Source: Bradyrhizobium sp. sGM-13 (GTDB lineage Bacteria; Pseudomonadota; Alphaproteobacteria; Rhizobiales; Xanthobacteraceae). From it: 64,000 nucleotides of DNA. The translations under genes and the position numbers were made by a program. A model generated the notes under the pieces. The model did no database searches and had not been told where the DNA came from. It worked only from the letters and a program-made list of their open reading frames with translations. Of this stretch, positions 45,030-53,468 are shown piece after piece (positions within the stretch are counted from its first letter, which is position 1; every line of letters starts with the position of its first letter). Location of the stretch: contig NZ_JAGWDK010000011.1 of assembly GCF_018398875.1 (NCBI RefSeq), positions 214,887 through 278,886 on the forward strand, given 5' to 3'.

Positions 45030-45488
45030 ATGAAGCCCCGGATGAACTACTACCAGGCCGCGCCTGAGACCATCAAAGCGCTTGTCGCGCTGGAAGCCCA
45101 GATCGTCGCTTCAGGTCTCGAAAAGTCGCTAATCGAACTGGTGAAGACACGCGCCTCGCAGATCAACGGCTGCGCGTACTGCATCAACATGCACACCCAG
45201 GACGCCCGCAAGCTCGGCGAGACCGAGCAACGGCTGTATCTGTTGAGTGCATGGCACGAGTCGCCGCTCTACACCGACCGTGAACGCGCGGCGTTGGCCT
45301 GGACCGACGCGCTGACGCTGATTGCTGAAACGCATGCCCCTGATGATCTCTACGAAGACGTGCGCGCCCACTTCTCGGAAACGGAGACGGTCAACCTGAC
45401 CATGCTGATCGGGGCTATCAATGCTTGGAATCGGCTGGCGATCGCTTTTCGCGCGGTGCACCCGGTCAAGAAGGCGGCAGTGGCGTAA
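45030..45488 (+). CDS. AhpD/carboxymuconolactone decarboxylase family protein
   Basis: 152 residues from ATG 45030 with GAGGAG 5 bases upstream. The AhpD core motif is E-x-V-K-T-R-A-S-x-x-N-G-C48-A-Y-C51-I-N-M-H55, a peroxidatic/redox CxxC with conserved His. AhpD-like proteins act as peroxidase partners or as small alkyl-hydroperoxide reductases. Within this operon it could detoxify peroxide made by the flavin enzyme (inference). Confidence 0.9.
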   Translation: MKPRMNYYQAAPETIKALVALEAQIVASGLEKSLIELVKTRASQINGCAYCINMHTQDARKLGETEQRLYLLSAWHESPLYTDRERAALAWTDALTLIAETHAPDDLYEDVRAHFSETETVNLTMLIGAINAWNRLAIAFRAVHPVKKAAVA

Positions 45489-45503
45489 AGCGTGGAGGCC
45501 AAT

Positions 45504-45917
45504 ATGAAATTGACGATGCATCATGTCGCGGTAGCGGCCGTGGTTGCGCTGGCAATCGTCGGCATACCCACAGCCCATGCCGAAGGCGACAAGGTAACGC
45601 CGGTTCGTTCAGAGAGACTTCCCAACGTGCCCGGCAAGAGCCTGACGGCCGTCGTGGTCAACTACGAGCCGGGCGGCAAGTCGGCCAGCCATCATCACGC
45701 CGGCAGCGTATTCGCCTATGTGCTGTCGGGCAGCATCCGGTCAGAAAATTCGGCGACCGGCCCGGCGCGAGTCTACAAAGCGGGCGAAAGCTTCTTTGAG
45801 CCACCCGGCAGCGAGCACCTCGTCAGCGAGAATGCGAGCACGACGGAGCCCGCAAGCCTGCTGGCGGTTTTCGTTGCCGACGATGGCGCGCAACTGACGA
45901 CGTTCGGCAAGAAGTGA
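45504..45917 (+). CDS. Exported cupin protein
   Basis: 137 residues from ATG 45504, with GGAGG 5 bases upstream. A signal peptide (about 1-27, ending AHA) precedes a single cupin with GGKSASHHHAGSVFAYVLSG near residue 52 (three His and a later Ser, not Glu) and PPGSEHLVSE near 90. It is last in the operon, so it may act on the pathway's intermediate or bind a metal. It is followed by a palindromic repeat. Confidence 0.82.
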   Translation: MKLTMHHVAVAAVVALAIVGIPTAHAEGDKVTPVRSERLPNVPGKSLTAVVVNYEPGGKSASHHHAGSVFAYVLSGSIRSENSATGPARVYKAGESFFEPPGSEHLVSENASTTEPASLLAVFVADDGAQLTTFGKK

Positions 45918-45941
45918 GGGGTGTGAACCGCGCGCTCCGCT

Positions 45942-46079
45942 GTCATGCCCCGCCACCGGGTCTCGCCTTCGGCGAGCCCGATGACAGGCTCCGGCGGGGC
46001 ATCCAGTACGCCGCTGCCTTTCGGCTCAAACACTGACGTCTCTGGAATACTAGGTCGTCCGGTCAAGCCGGACGACGAC
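45942..46079. repeat. Palindromic intergenic repeats
   Basis: TGTCATGCCCCGCC ... GGCGGGGCATCC (45941-45992) and a second hairpin GTCGTCCGG-TCAAG-CCGGACGAC (46054-46077) make two adjacent palindromes between the convergent cupin and transaminase genes. Confidence 0.6.
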
Positions 46080-46090
46080 ATCTTGGGATG

Positions 46091-46948
46091 CTAAACCGCC
46101 GTCGCCTTGGCGAACTCCACATAGATCTCGCGCAGGCGGTTGGTCATCGGGCCGGGCTTGCCGTCGGCGACCTTCTTGCCGTCAATCGACACCACGGCCT
46201 GTACGAACAGACTGGCGCTGGTAACGAAGGCTTCCTTGGCGGCCAGCGCTTCCTCGACGGAAAATGCCCGCTCCTCGACGCGGAGCTGGCGCTCTTCGGC
46301 CAGCGCGACGACGGCCTTGCGGGTGCAGCCGGGCAGGATCTCGCTGCCGTTCTGCCGCGTCACGATTACGTCGTCCTGGGTCAGGATGAAGCATGACGAC
46401 GAGCCGCCCTCGGTCACCTTGCCGTCCTCGATCATCCAGGCTTCGCCGGCGCCCGCCACCGCCGCAGCCTGCTTGGCCAACACCTGCGCCAACAGCGCGA
46501 CGCTCTTGATATCGCGGCGGGCCCAGCGCAGGTCCGGCACCGTGATCACGTTGATGCCGGTCTTGGCCGACGGCGCGTTGATGATGTCCTTGGTGGAGGT
46601 GAACATGATCAACGTCGGCCTTACGTTCTTCGGAAACGCAAAATCGCGCCCGGTGTCAGCGCCGCGCGTTACTTCCAGATAAACCATGCCGTTAATAAGA
46701 TCGTTGCGCGCGACCAGCTCCTTCTGGATCTCCTGGATGCGCGCCGTCGTCTCCGGCAGCGCCAGCTCGATCTCGCCGACCGAGCGCTCCAGCCGCGCCA
46801 GATGCGAGGCGTTGTCGATCAATTTTCCGTCGAGCACCGCGGCGACTTCATAGATGCCGTCGGCAAACAGGAATCCGCGATCGAGGATCGAGACCTTCGC
46901 CTCGGAAAGCGGGACGAACGAGCCGTTGACGTAAGCGATCTGTTCCAA
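46091..46948 (-). CDS. D-amino-acid-transaminase-like protein (PLP class IV)
   Basis: 285 residues from TTG 46948 (CCAGGAGA about 9 bases upstream); the family expects a start at EQIAYVNGSFVPLSEA. An ATG at 46987 in frame adds 13 residues. Class IV aminotransferase landmarks are DRGFLFADGIYE near residue 23, PLP-binding Lys148 (RRDIKSVALL) and NGSEILPGCTRKAV near 205. The fold fits D-Ala/D-amino acid transaminase, though aminodeoxychorismate lyase cannot be fully excluded. It lies downstream of an amino-acid importer and near a DadA-like gene, which favours D-amino acids. Confidence 0.85.
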   Translation of the reverse strand: MEQIAYVNGSFVPLSEAKVSILDRGFLFADGIYEVAAVLDGKLIDNASHLARLERSVGEIELALPETTARIQEIQKELVARNDLINGMVYLEVTRGADTGRDFAFPKNVRPTLIMFTSTKDIINAPSAKTGINVITVPDLRWARRDIKSVALLAQVLAKQAAAVAGAGEAWMIEDGKVTEGGSSSCFILTQDDVIVTRQNGSEILPGCTRKAVVALAEERQLRVEERAFSVEEALAAKEAFVTSASLFVQAVVSIDGKKVADGKPGPMTNRLREIYVEFAKATAV

Positions 46949-47025
46949 AATAGAGTCTCCTGGAGGTAGCGAAGCCGGTGGCGGCATTCCTATACGTAAA
47001 TTGTTACCGTGGCTGAAGCTTAGAC

Positions 47026-47107
47026 CGTCATTCCGGGACGCCTTGAAAAGGCGAACCCGGAATCTCGAGATTCCGGGTCTGGTCCTTCGGACCATCCCGG
47101 AATGACG
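47026..47107. repeat. Palindromic repeat, GTCATTCCG family
   Basis: Starts GTCATTCCGGGACGCC and ends CCCGGAATGACGG. It lies between the transaminase gene and the ABC ATPase gene. Confidence 0.7.
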
Positions 47108-47116
47108 GGAGCATCC

Positions 47117-47848
47117 CTAATGCGACAGAATCTTCGACAAGAACTTCTGCGCGCGCTCGCTGCGCGGGCTGCCGAAGAAATCCGTCTTCAGCGCGTCCTC
47201 GACGATCTCGCCCTTGTCCATGAAGATCACGCGATGCGCGACCTTGCTGGCAAAGCCCATTTCGTGGGTGACGACCATCATCGTCATGCCCTCATGGGCG
47301 AGATCGACCATCACGTCGAGCACCTCGCTGATCATCTCGGGGTCGAGCGCCGAGGTCGGCTCGTCGAACAGCATCGCGATCGGGTCCATGGCAAGCGCCC
47401 GCGCGATCGCGACGCGCTGCTGCTGGCCGCCGGACAATTCGGCCGGGTATTTATTCGCATGCACCGTCAGCCCGACACGCTCGAGCAGCTTCTGGCCCTT
47501 GGCCATCGCCTCGTCATGCGAGCGGCCCAGCACCTTCTCCTGCGCGAGACACAGGTTCTCGATGATCCTTAAGTGCGGAAACAGCTCGAAATGCTGGAAC
47601 ACCATGCCGACGCGCGCGCGCAGTTTCGGCAAATCGGTCTTGGGATCGTTGACCTTGATACCGTCGAGAATGATCTGGCCTTCCTGAAACGGCTCCAGCG
47701 CGTTGACGCATTTGATCAGCGTCGACTTTCCCGAGCCCGACGGGCCGCACACCACCACCACCTCGCCCTTGGCGACGCGGGTGGTGCAGTCCTTCAGCAC
47801 CTGGAAACTCGGCCCGTACCATTTATTGACGTGGCTGATTTCGATCAT
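47117..47848 (-). CDS. Polar amino-acid ABC transporter ATP-binding protein
   Basis: 243 residues from ATG 47848. Walker A is GPSGSGKST (35-43), the signature ELSGGQQQRVAIARAL is near 140, and Walker B is AMLFDEPTSALDP near 160. The GltL/AatP/GlnQ-type sequence is closely conserved. It powers uptake of an amino acid together with the two permeases and binding protein encoded upstream on the same strand. A palindrome separates it from gltK. The substrate is set by the binding protein, not visible here. Confidence 0.93.
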   Translation of the reverse strand: MIEISHVNKWYGPSFQVLKDCTTRVAKGEVVVVCGPSGSGKSTLIKCVNALEPFQEGQIILDGIKVNDPKTDLPKLRARVGMVFQHFELFPHLRIIENLCLAQEKVLGRSHDEAMAKGQKLLERVGLTVHANKYPAELSGGQQQRVAIARALAMDPIAMLFDEPTSALDPEMISEVLDVMVDLAHEGMTMMVVTHEMGFASKVAHRVIFMDKGEIVEDALKTDFFGSPRSERAQKFLSKILSH

Positions 47849-47862
47849 GAACCCATCCTTTT

Positions 47863-47935
47863 GAGCATGATCTCCGGGCAAACGCTTCGCGTTTGTCCCG
47901 AGGAAAACCGGTTTCCACCTTTCCGGATCATGCTC
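47863..47935. repeat. Palindromic repeat, GAGCATGATC family
   Basis: GAGCATGATC (47863) and GATCATGCTC (ending 47935) flank CGCTTCGCG and CGAGGAAAACCGG. Related to 13934-14033. It abuts the permease stop. Confidence 0.7.
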
Positions 47936-47936
47936 G

Positions 47937-48629
47937 CTACCGAACAATAGCAATGCGTGCCTGCAGGCGCCGGACGCCATAGGACGCGACACAGGAAATC
48001 ACGAAATAGACCGCGGCCGCGAACAGATACATCTCGACCAGCCGGCCGTCGCGCTGCGCCACCTTGCTGGCGGCGCCCAGGAAATCCGGGATCGACAGCA
48101 CATAGACCAGCGAAGTGTCCTGGAACAGCACGATGGTTTGCGTCAGCAGCACCGGCAGCATGTTACGAAACGCCTGCGGCAGCACGATATAGCGCATGGA
48201 CTGGCTGTAGGTCAGGCCGAGCGCGCTCGCCGCAGCCGGCTGCCCTTTGGAAATCGACTGGATGCCGGCGCGCATGATCTCGGAGAAATACGCCGCCTCG
48301 AACATGATGAAGGTGACGAGAGACGAGGTGAACGCGCCAACGCGAATGGGCCGCGATGCGCCGGTCAACCACTGTCCGATATAGGGCACCAGGAAGTAAA
48401 ACCAGAAGATCACCAGCACCAGCGGCAGCGAGCGCATGAAGTCGACATAGAGCCCGGCGATGCTGCCGAGCAGCTTGTAGCCGGACAACCGCATCAGCGC
48501 GATCAGCGTACCGAAGACCAGGCCGCCCAGCGCCGACAACCCGGTCAGCATCAGCGTAAAACTCATGCCGTCGAGGAACAGGTAAGGCAGCGAGCGGCGA
48601 ATGACATCGAAATCGAGATTGTCGAACAT
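47937..48629 (-). CDS. Polar amino-acid ABC transporter permease (GltK-type)
   Basis: 230 residues from ATG 48629. Five predicted helices and the permease EAA-like loop ALGLTYSQSMRYIVLPQAFR near residue 137 are present. MRSLPLVLVIFWFYFLVP near 64 matches the HEAT family of His/Glu/Gln permeases. A longer shadow frame continues to 49070. It lies just 2 bases after the GltJ-type gene, so the two are co-translated. Confidence 0.92.
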   Translation of the reverse strand: MFDNLDFDVIRRSLPYLFLDGMSFTLMLTGLSALGGLVFGTLIALMRLSGYKLLGSIAGLYVDFMRSLPLVLVIFWFYFLVPYIGQWLTGASRPIRVGAFTSSLVTFIMFEAAYFSEIMRAGIQSISKGQPAAASALGLTYSQSMRYIVLPQAFRNMLPVLLTQTIVLFQDTSLVYVLSIPDFLGAASKVAQRDGRLVEMYLFAAAVYFVISCVASYGVRRLQARIAIVR

Positions 48630-48631
48630 CG

Positions 48632-49363
48632 CTATTTCCCCGTGATATAGCCGGGGATCGCCAGGCTGCGTTCGAGGAAGCGCATGCCGGTGACGACGAC
48701 GATGTTGATCGCGAGATACATCACGGTCGCGGCGGTGAAGGCCTCGAACACCTGGAACGAGAATTCCTGCATCGCCCGCGCCTGGCCGGTCAGTTCGATG
48801 AGGCCGATGGTAATCGCGACGGACGTATTCTTGATGGTGTTGAGGAACTCGGAAGTGAGGGGCGGCAGGATGATGCGGAACGCGATCGGCAGCAGCACGT
48901 AGCGATAGCCCTGCGCCGTGGTTAGACCCAGCGCGGTCGCGGCATTCTTCTGTCCACGCGGCAGCGAGGCGATGCCTGCGGCCAATTGCACGGCGACACG
49001 CGCCGACATGAACAACCCGACCCCGATCGCCGCCGTCCAGAACGGCGCATTGGGAATCTGCTTCAGCCACAGCCCCGCGCCGCGCGGCAGTAGTTCCGGC
49101 AACACGAAGAACCAGAGGAATAACTGCACCAGCAGCGGCATGTTGCGGAAGAATTCGACATAGCCAAAGCCGATCCAGGACGCGGTTCTCGACGGCAGCG
49201 AGCGCAGGATGCCGACGATCGTGCCGAAAAACAGCGCGATGACCCAGGCCAGCAATGCGGTCTGGATGGTCAGCAGCAGTCCCGACATCAGCATGTCGAG
49301 ATAGGTCCCCGCCCCTGTCGGGTTCGGCTCGAAAAAGATGTGCCAGTTCCAGTTATAGTTCAC
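48632..49363 (-). CDS. Polar amino-acid ABC transporter permease (GltJ-type)
   Basis: 243 residues with five helices; landmarks are ILRSLPSRTASWIGFGYVEF near residue 52, MPLLVQLFLWFFVLPE near 74 and ALGLTTAQGYRYVLLPIAFR near 144. It pairs with the GltK-type protein to form the membrane channel. It is preceded by a repeat-bearing 227-base gap after the binding-protein gene, so it may have its own promoter there. Confidence 0.92.
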   Translation of the reverse strand: MNYNWNWHIFFEPNPTGAGTYLDMLMSGLLLTIQTALLAWVIALFFGTIVGILRSLPSRTASWIGFGYVEFFRNMPLLVQLFLWFFVLPELLPRGAGLWLKQIPNAPFWTAAIGVGLFMSARVAVQLAAGIASLPRGQKNAATALGLTTAQGYRYVLLPIAFRIILPPLTSEFLNTIKNTSVAITIGLIELTGQARAMQEFSFQVFEAFTAATVMYLAINIVVVTGMRFLERSLAIPGYITGK

Positions 49364-49472
49364 GCTGCACCTTGTCCCCGAAAGTGCCGGTAAAGCTCTT
49401 GGTTATGACTGCGTATGCAAATGTCCGGCCATTCTTTGCTTTCAAAAATGGCCGGACTTGCCGGTTGGAAGA

Positions 49473-49580
49473 CCCTCATCCTGAGGAGCCGCGCATTGCG
49501 CGGCCTCTCGAAGGATGAAGGCCCAACTGATGCCTCATGGATTCGAGACGGCGCTGGCGCGCCTTCTCACCATGAGGATC
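49473..49580. repeat. Palindromic repeat, CCCTCATCCTGAGGAG family
   Basis: CCTCATCCTGAGGAGC (49474) with inner GCGCATTGCGCGGCC, and a matching CACCATGAGGATC at the right end (49568-49580). It lies between the binding protein and permease genes. Confidence 0.6.
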
Positions 49581-49590
49581 AACGTATCAC

Positions 49591-50502
49591 TTACTTATAC
49601 GAATCCGGATCCGGCGAGTCCGACGGCTTGGCGAATTCGTTCTTCAACTCGGCGCTGATCGGCGTGTTGAGGTTCAGCCCCTTGGGCGGGATCTTCTGCG
49701 TGAACCACTTGTCGTAGATCTTCTGGCCCTCGCCGCCGGTATAGAGCGCCGCCGTCGCCGCATCGACCACCTTCTTGAAGGCCGGATCGTCCTTGCGCAG
49801 CATGATGCCGTAGGGCTCGGGCTTGGAGAACGCATCCTTGGAGATGACGTAATCGCCCGGCGCCTTCGAACCGGCAACCAGGCTCGCAAGCAGGATGTCG
49901 TCCATCACGAAGGCCACGGCGCGATCGGTCTCGACCATCAGGAATGCCTCGGCGTGATCCTTCGCCGGGATGATGTTGATGTTGAGGTTGCGCGCCGCGT
50001 TGGCTTCGGTGAGCTGCTTGATGTTGGTGGTGCCGGCGGTCGAGACCACCGGCTTGCCCTTCAGATCGTCGATCGAATTGATCTTGCTCGCCTTCTTGGA
50101 GACATAGCGGCTCGCGGTCAGGAAGTGGGTGTTGGTGTAGGAAATCTGCTTCTGGCGCTCGGCATTGTTCGTGGTCGAGCCGCATTCGAGATCGATCGTG
50201 CCGTTGGCCAGCAGCGGGATGCGGGTCGACGACGTCACCGGGTTTAGCTTGATCTCGAGCTTGTCGAGCTTGAGCTCCTTCTTCACGGCATCGACGATCT
50301 TGTAGCAGATGTCCATGGCGTAGCCGATCGGCTTCTGGTTGTCGTCGAGATAGGAGAACGGAATCGACGAGTCGCGGTAGCCGAGCGTGATGGCGCCGGT
50401 ATCCTTGATGTTCTTCAGCGTCCCGGTGAGTTCCTGGGCCGTTGCCGGCCCGGCGCACAACGCACCCGCGACCAGACAGCCGATAATATGACGGTGTTTC
50501 AC
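49591..50502 (-). CDS. Amino-acid ABC transporter substrate-binding protein (GltI-type)
   Basis: 303 residues from GTG 50502 (GGAGGGAG about 10 bases upstream); the longer frame to 50544 has no site. The signal peptide is about 1-22. SBP family 3 shows LTGTLKNIKDTGAITLGYRD at 25, PFSYLDDNQKPIGYAMDIC near 47 and VKKELKLDKLEIKLNPVTSS near 75. It delivers an acidic or amide amino acid (Glu/Asp-like by family) to the GltJK permeases. Its LysR gene lies 43 bases upstream on the same strand. Confidence 0.92.
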   Translation of the reverse strand: MKHRHIIGCLVAGALCAGPATAQELTGTLKNIKDTGAITLGYRDSSIPFSYLDDNQKPIGYAMDICYKIVDAVKKELKLDKLEIKLNPVTSSTRIPLLANGTIDLECGSTTNNAERQKQISYTNTHFLTASRYVSKKASKINSIDDLKGKPVVSTAGTTNIKQLTEANAARNLNINIIPAKDHAEAFLMVETDRAVAFVMDDILLASLVAGSKAPGDYVISKDAFSKPEPYGIMLRKDDPAFKKVVDAATAALYTGGEGQKIYDKWFTQKIPPKGLNLNTPISAELKNEFAKPSDSPDPDSYK

Positions 50503-50545
50503 GTAACTTCTCCCTCCAAAGGTTTCAGATGATTGCTCATCCACC

Positions 50546-51526
50546 CTAACTCAGCAACTTGCCGGGCCGTTTGGCCGGCGGTCTCGAACCTGTCTTGGCA
50601 AGACCCTTGGCAAGACCGCCTCCGGCGTGCCCGGCACTATGCCTGCACAATTCGGACCAAAACAGATTTAGCGCCCGTTGGCCATCATGCATTCGGCCCC
50701 TGAATGCGACTAAAGACAAAGGCAACGCCCATTTGTTGCCGCCGATCGGGACCAGCCGCTTCCGGCCGGAAGCCGCCACAGTCCCCTCCGTTAACCAAGC
50801 CACACCGCGTCCGCTGAGCGCCATCCCGCACAGCACGTCCGACATGTCGCTTTCAATGGCCCGCACACCGAAAATGGGGGCGGTCTCCAGGATGAGATCG
50901 ACCAGCCGGGCAAAATAGACGCCGGGCGAATACATCAAAAGGGGGACCGGATGCGACGCCCGGCCGGGTAGCGACGCGCCGCCCTTCGCCACCAGCGCCT
51001 CGCTGGCATAGGGCCGCAGGAACTCGGTGCCGAGCGTGACGCGTTCGTAGCGGTCCGGATCGAGGTGGATCGGCTGCTGGGCATGGTGGTAGCAGATCAT
51101 CAGATCCACGTTGTCGGAGACGAGCGAGGTGACGAGATCGTGGATGTTGCCGACGACCACGGAGCAGCTCAACCGCCGCTCCTGTGACCAGGCCTGCCAC
51201 CAATGCGGCAGCCGGGCGGTGGCCATCGCGAACGGCAGGGCGATGCGGATATGTTCGTTGCGGCGAAGCGGCTTGCCGCCAAGCTCGACGCGGCTGTCGA
51301 GCATCTGCCGCAGCAACTCGCCGGCATGCTCGCGAAAGCGCTCGCCTTGCGGCGTGAGCTGCGTCGGGTACACGCTGCGGTCGATCAGGTCGAAACCGAG
51401 CCAGGCTTCGAGGGACTTGATCCGCCGGCTGAACGCGGCCTGAGACGTGTTTCGCTTCTCGGCAGCGCGGGTGAAATTGCCGGTCTCGGCCACCATCAGG
51501 AAATCCTGAAGCCAGCGAAGCTCCAT
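50546..51526 (-). CDS. LysR-family regulator of the importer/D-amino-acid locus
   Basis: 326 residues from ATG 51526 (a run of six G about 6 bases upstream); the longest frame extends to 51829. The LysR winged helix shows FTRAAEKRNTSQAAFSRRIK near residue 17. The effector domain is about 90-300. A Gly/Lys/Pro-rich tail (about 305-326) is unusual. It is divergent from dadA with two identical T-N11-A dyads in the gap, and directly upstream of the importer genes on its own strand. Confidence 0.92.
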   Translation of the reverse strand: MELRWLQDFLMVAETGNFTRAAEKRNTSQAAFSRRIKSLEAWLGFDLIDRSVYPTQLTPQGERFREHAGELLRQMLDSRVELGGKPLRRNEHIRIALPFAMATARLPHWWQAWSQERRLSCSVVVGNIHDLVTSLVSDNVDLMICYHHAQQPIHLDPDRYERVTLGTEFLRPYASEALVAKGGASLPGRASHPVPLLMYSPGVYFARLVDLILETAPIFGVRAIESDMSDVLCGMALSGRGVAWLTEGTVAASGRKRLVPIGGNKWALPLSLVAFRGRMHDGQRALNLFWSELCRHSAGHAGGGLAKGLAKTGSRPPAKRPGKLLS

Positions 51527-51677
51527 CAAGCCCCCCGCATTGCAGGCGATCGCCGCGCCGTCACGATAGCCGCTCTGGGGCAACGCATGGCTGCGGACGC
51601 CAACCGGCGCCGGTTCTCGATAGCAAATGTCAGGCTCCATGCCGGCAAACGTAGCGGGTCGCCACGCGGCATGACCA

Positions 51678-51692
51678 ATGCAAGCTTTGCAT
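51678..51692. promoter_or_regulatory. Candidate LysR operator, copy 1
   Basis: ATGCAA-GCT-TTGCAT is a perfect 6-3-6 dyad containing T-N11-A. It shares both arms with the copy at 51813. It lies 152 bases upstream of the LysR start. Confidence 0.65.
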
Positions 51693-51812
51693 CGCCTCCG
51701 CTCGCCTTCGCTTCTGCGGCAGTCCCCGTCAATTCTCCCCCCGCTCATGTCAGCCGTTCCGCATTCGCCCATGATCGCATCTTCCTTAGCCTGCCACGCC
51801 TCCGGCAGGTTA

Positions 51813-51827
51813 TGCAAATTTTGCATC
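51813..51827. promoter_or_regulatory. Candidate LysR operator, copy 2
   Basis: ATGCAA-ATT-TTGCAT, a 6-3-6 dyad with identical arms to the copy at 51678 and palindromic to 7-1-7. It lies 116 bases upstream of dadA. Confidence 0.7.
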
Positions 51828-51942
51828 ATGCAGACTTGGCATCAATGGCGGCGTTCCGTGGCCTTAAACCTGGTGCGCAACAACCCTTCGTCTGATCGAT
51901 CCTCATGCTCGATCGGGCGGTCACCAGGATTGAGACCTCGAA

Positions 51943-53202
51943 ATGAAAATCTGCGTACTGGGCGCCGGCGTCATCGGACTGACGACCGCATGGTGCCTTA
52001 CTGAGGCCGGTCACGACGTCATCATTGTCGACCGGCACGCCTCCACCGCGAAAGATGCCAGCGCCGCCAATGGCGGCCAGCTCTCTTACGCGTTCGTGGC
52101 GCCGCTGGCGTCTCCGGCAACACTCAAAAAGCTGCCGTCGCTGCTGCTGTCGCCGGATTCGCCGATGCTCATCCGCGCCGGCCTCGATCCAGCCTTGATT
52201 TCCTGGGGCGCGCGCTTCCTGCTCGCCTGCCGGCCGGCAGCCGTGCGCGAGACCATTGCAGCGCAAATTGCGCTCGCCGCCTTGAGCCGGAGCGAGCTGG
52301 CGCGGCTGACGCAAAGCCTGATGCTCTCATTCGGATTGCGAACGGCCGGCAAGCTCGTGGTGTTCCGAAGCCGGAACGAGTTCGATATGGCACGACGCGC
52401 GGTCACCGCGAAAGCCGGCGAGGACGGTCAACAGGTGTTGACGTCGGCGGAATGCCTGGCGCTGGAGCCTGCGCTCAGACTTGACGCGCACGAATTCGCG
52501 GGCGGCATCTTTACGGCCTCCGAGCAGGTCGGAGATTGCGCGGCCTTTTGCGCAGGACTGACGTTCCGCCTGCAACAGCAACGCAGCGTCGAATGGATAC
52601 TCGGTACCGAGGTTGCCGGGCCGGTCCGTTCGGGCGGCCGGCTGGTCGCCGTCGACACCGGCAAGGGACATGTGCAGGCGGACCATTTCGTTTTGTGCAT
52701 GGGCGCAGCATCGCGTGCATTTGCGAAGGCGTGCGGATTCTATCTGCCGATCCATCCGCTCAAAGGCTACAGCATCACACTTTCTCCGGCGCCGGAGGCG
52801 CGCCTTCTTCGGCACAGCGTCACGGATATGGAACGCAAGCTGGTATTTGCGCCGCTCGCGCGCGACGGGCGCACAACCATACGGGTTGCCGGCATCGCCG
52901 ATCTCGAAAGCGACACCACGATCGATGCAGGACGCGTCGAAGTCCTGCGCAGCGCCTCCGCCGAGCTGCTTGGGATCGACGCAGCCGGCGACATCGAGCC
53001 CTGGTGCGGGCTTCGTCCTATGACGCCCGACAGCCGGCCGATCATCGGCTGGTCGCCGCTTGATGGCCTCTTCATCAACTCAGGACACGGCATGCTCGGT
53101 TGGACGCTGGCGTGCGGCAGCGCGCGGCTGACGGCGGACTTGATCGGTTGCAAGCCGTCGGTCACCGCGACCGGAGCGTTTGCCCTGCGCCGCGCTGCCT
53201 AA
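51943..53202 (+). CDS. dadA: D-amino acid dehydrogenase (DadA-like), FAD-dependent
   Basis: 419 residues. The Rossmann motif GAGVIGLTTAWCLTEAG is at 7-23, DASAANGGQLSYAFVAPLAS near 38, HPLKGYSITLSP near 268 and a second FAD contact GLRPMTPDSRPIIGWSP near 355, as in DadA. It oxidises D-amino acids to 2-oxo acids with electrons going to the respiratory chain. It is divergent from the LysR gene, whose operators lie between. The name is by similarity; related enzymes act on glycine betaine derivatives or sarcosine. Confidence 0.87.
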   Translation: MKICVLGAGVIGLTTAWCLTEAGHDVIIVDRHASTAKDASAANGGQLSYAFVAPLASPATLKKLPSLLLSPDSPMLIRAGLDPALISWGARFLLACRPAAVRETIAAQIALAALSRSELARLTQSLMLSFGLRTAGKLVVFRSRNEFDMARRAVTAKAGEDGQQVLTSAECLALEPALRLDAHEFAGGIFTASEQVGDCAAFCAGLTFRLQQQRSVEWILGTEVAGPVRSGGRLVAVDTGKGHVQADHFVLCMGAASRAFAKACGFYLPIHPLKGYSITLSPAPEARLLRHSVTDMERKLVFAPLARDGRTTIRVAGIADLESDTTIDAGRVEVLRSASAELLGIDAAGDIEPWCGLRPMTPDSRPIIGWSPLDGLFINSGHGMLGWTLACGSARLTADLIGCKPSVTATGAFALRRAA

Positions 53203-53468
53203 CGAGCGGTGACGTTGCGAACGAGTGGGCCGACAATCCAGGCTGGTCGTCATTGCCCGAATTCGTATGGTGCGGCGGCAGCTAAATTCCGTCGTCCGGG
53301 ATGCCGCGGCAGGCCGACTGCCGCTGGCGTCATTTCCAGCTTGTTGCGACGCGGACGCGAGCCCCCTGCCGCCAACACGCTTTTCTTCCTCGGCGATTTC
53401 AGGGATGATCCAGCCCGGGAAGAAACAAGCGGCTCTCGTGTCAAGGAAGCTGCAGGGGAGTGTTGCAT

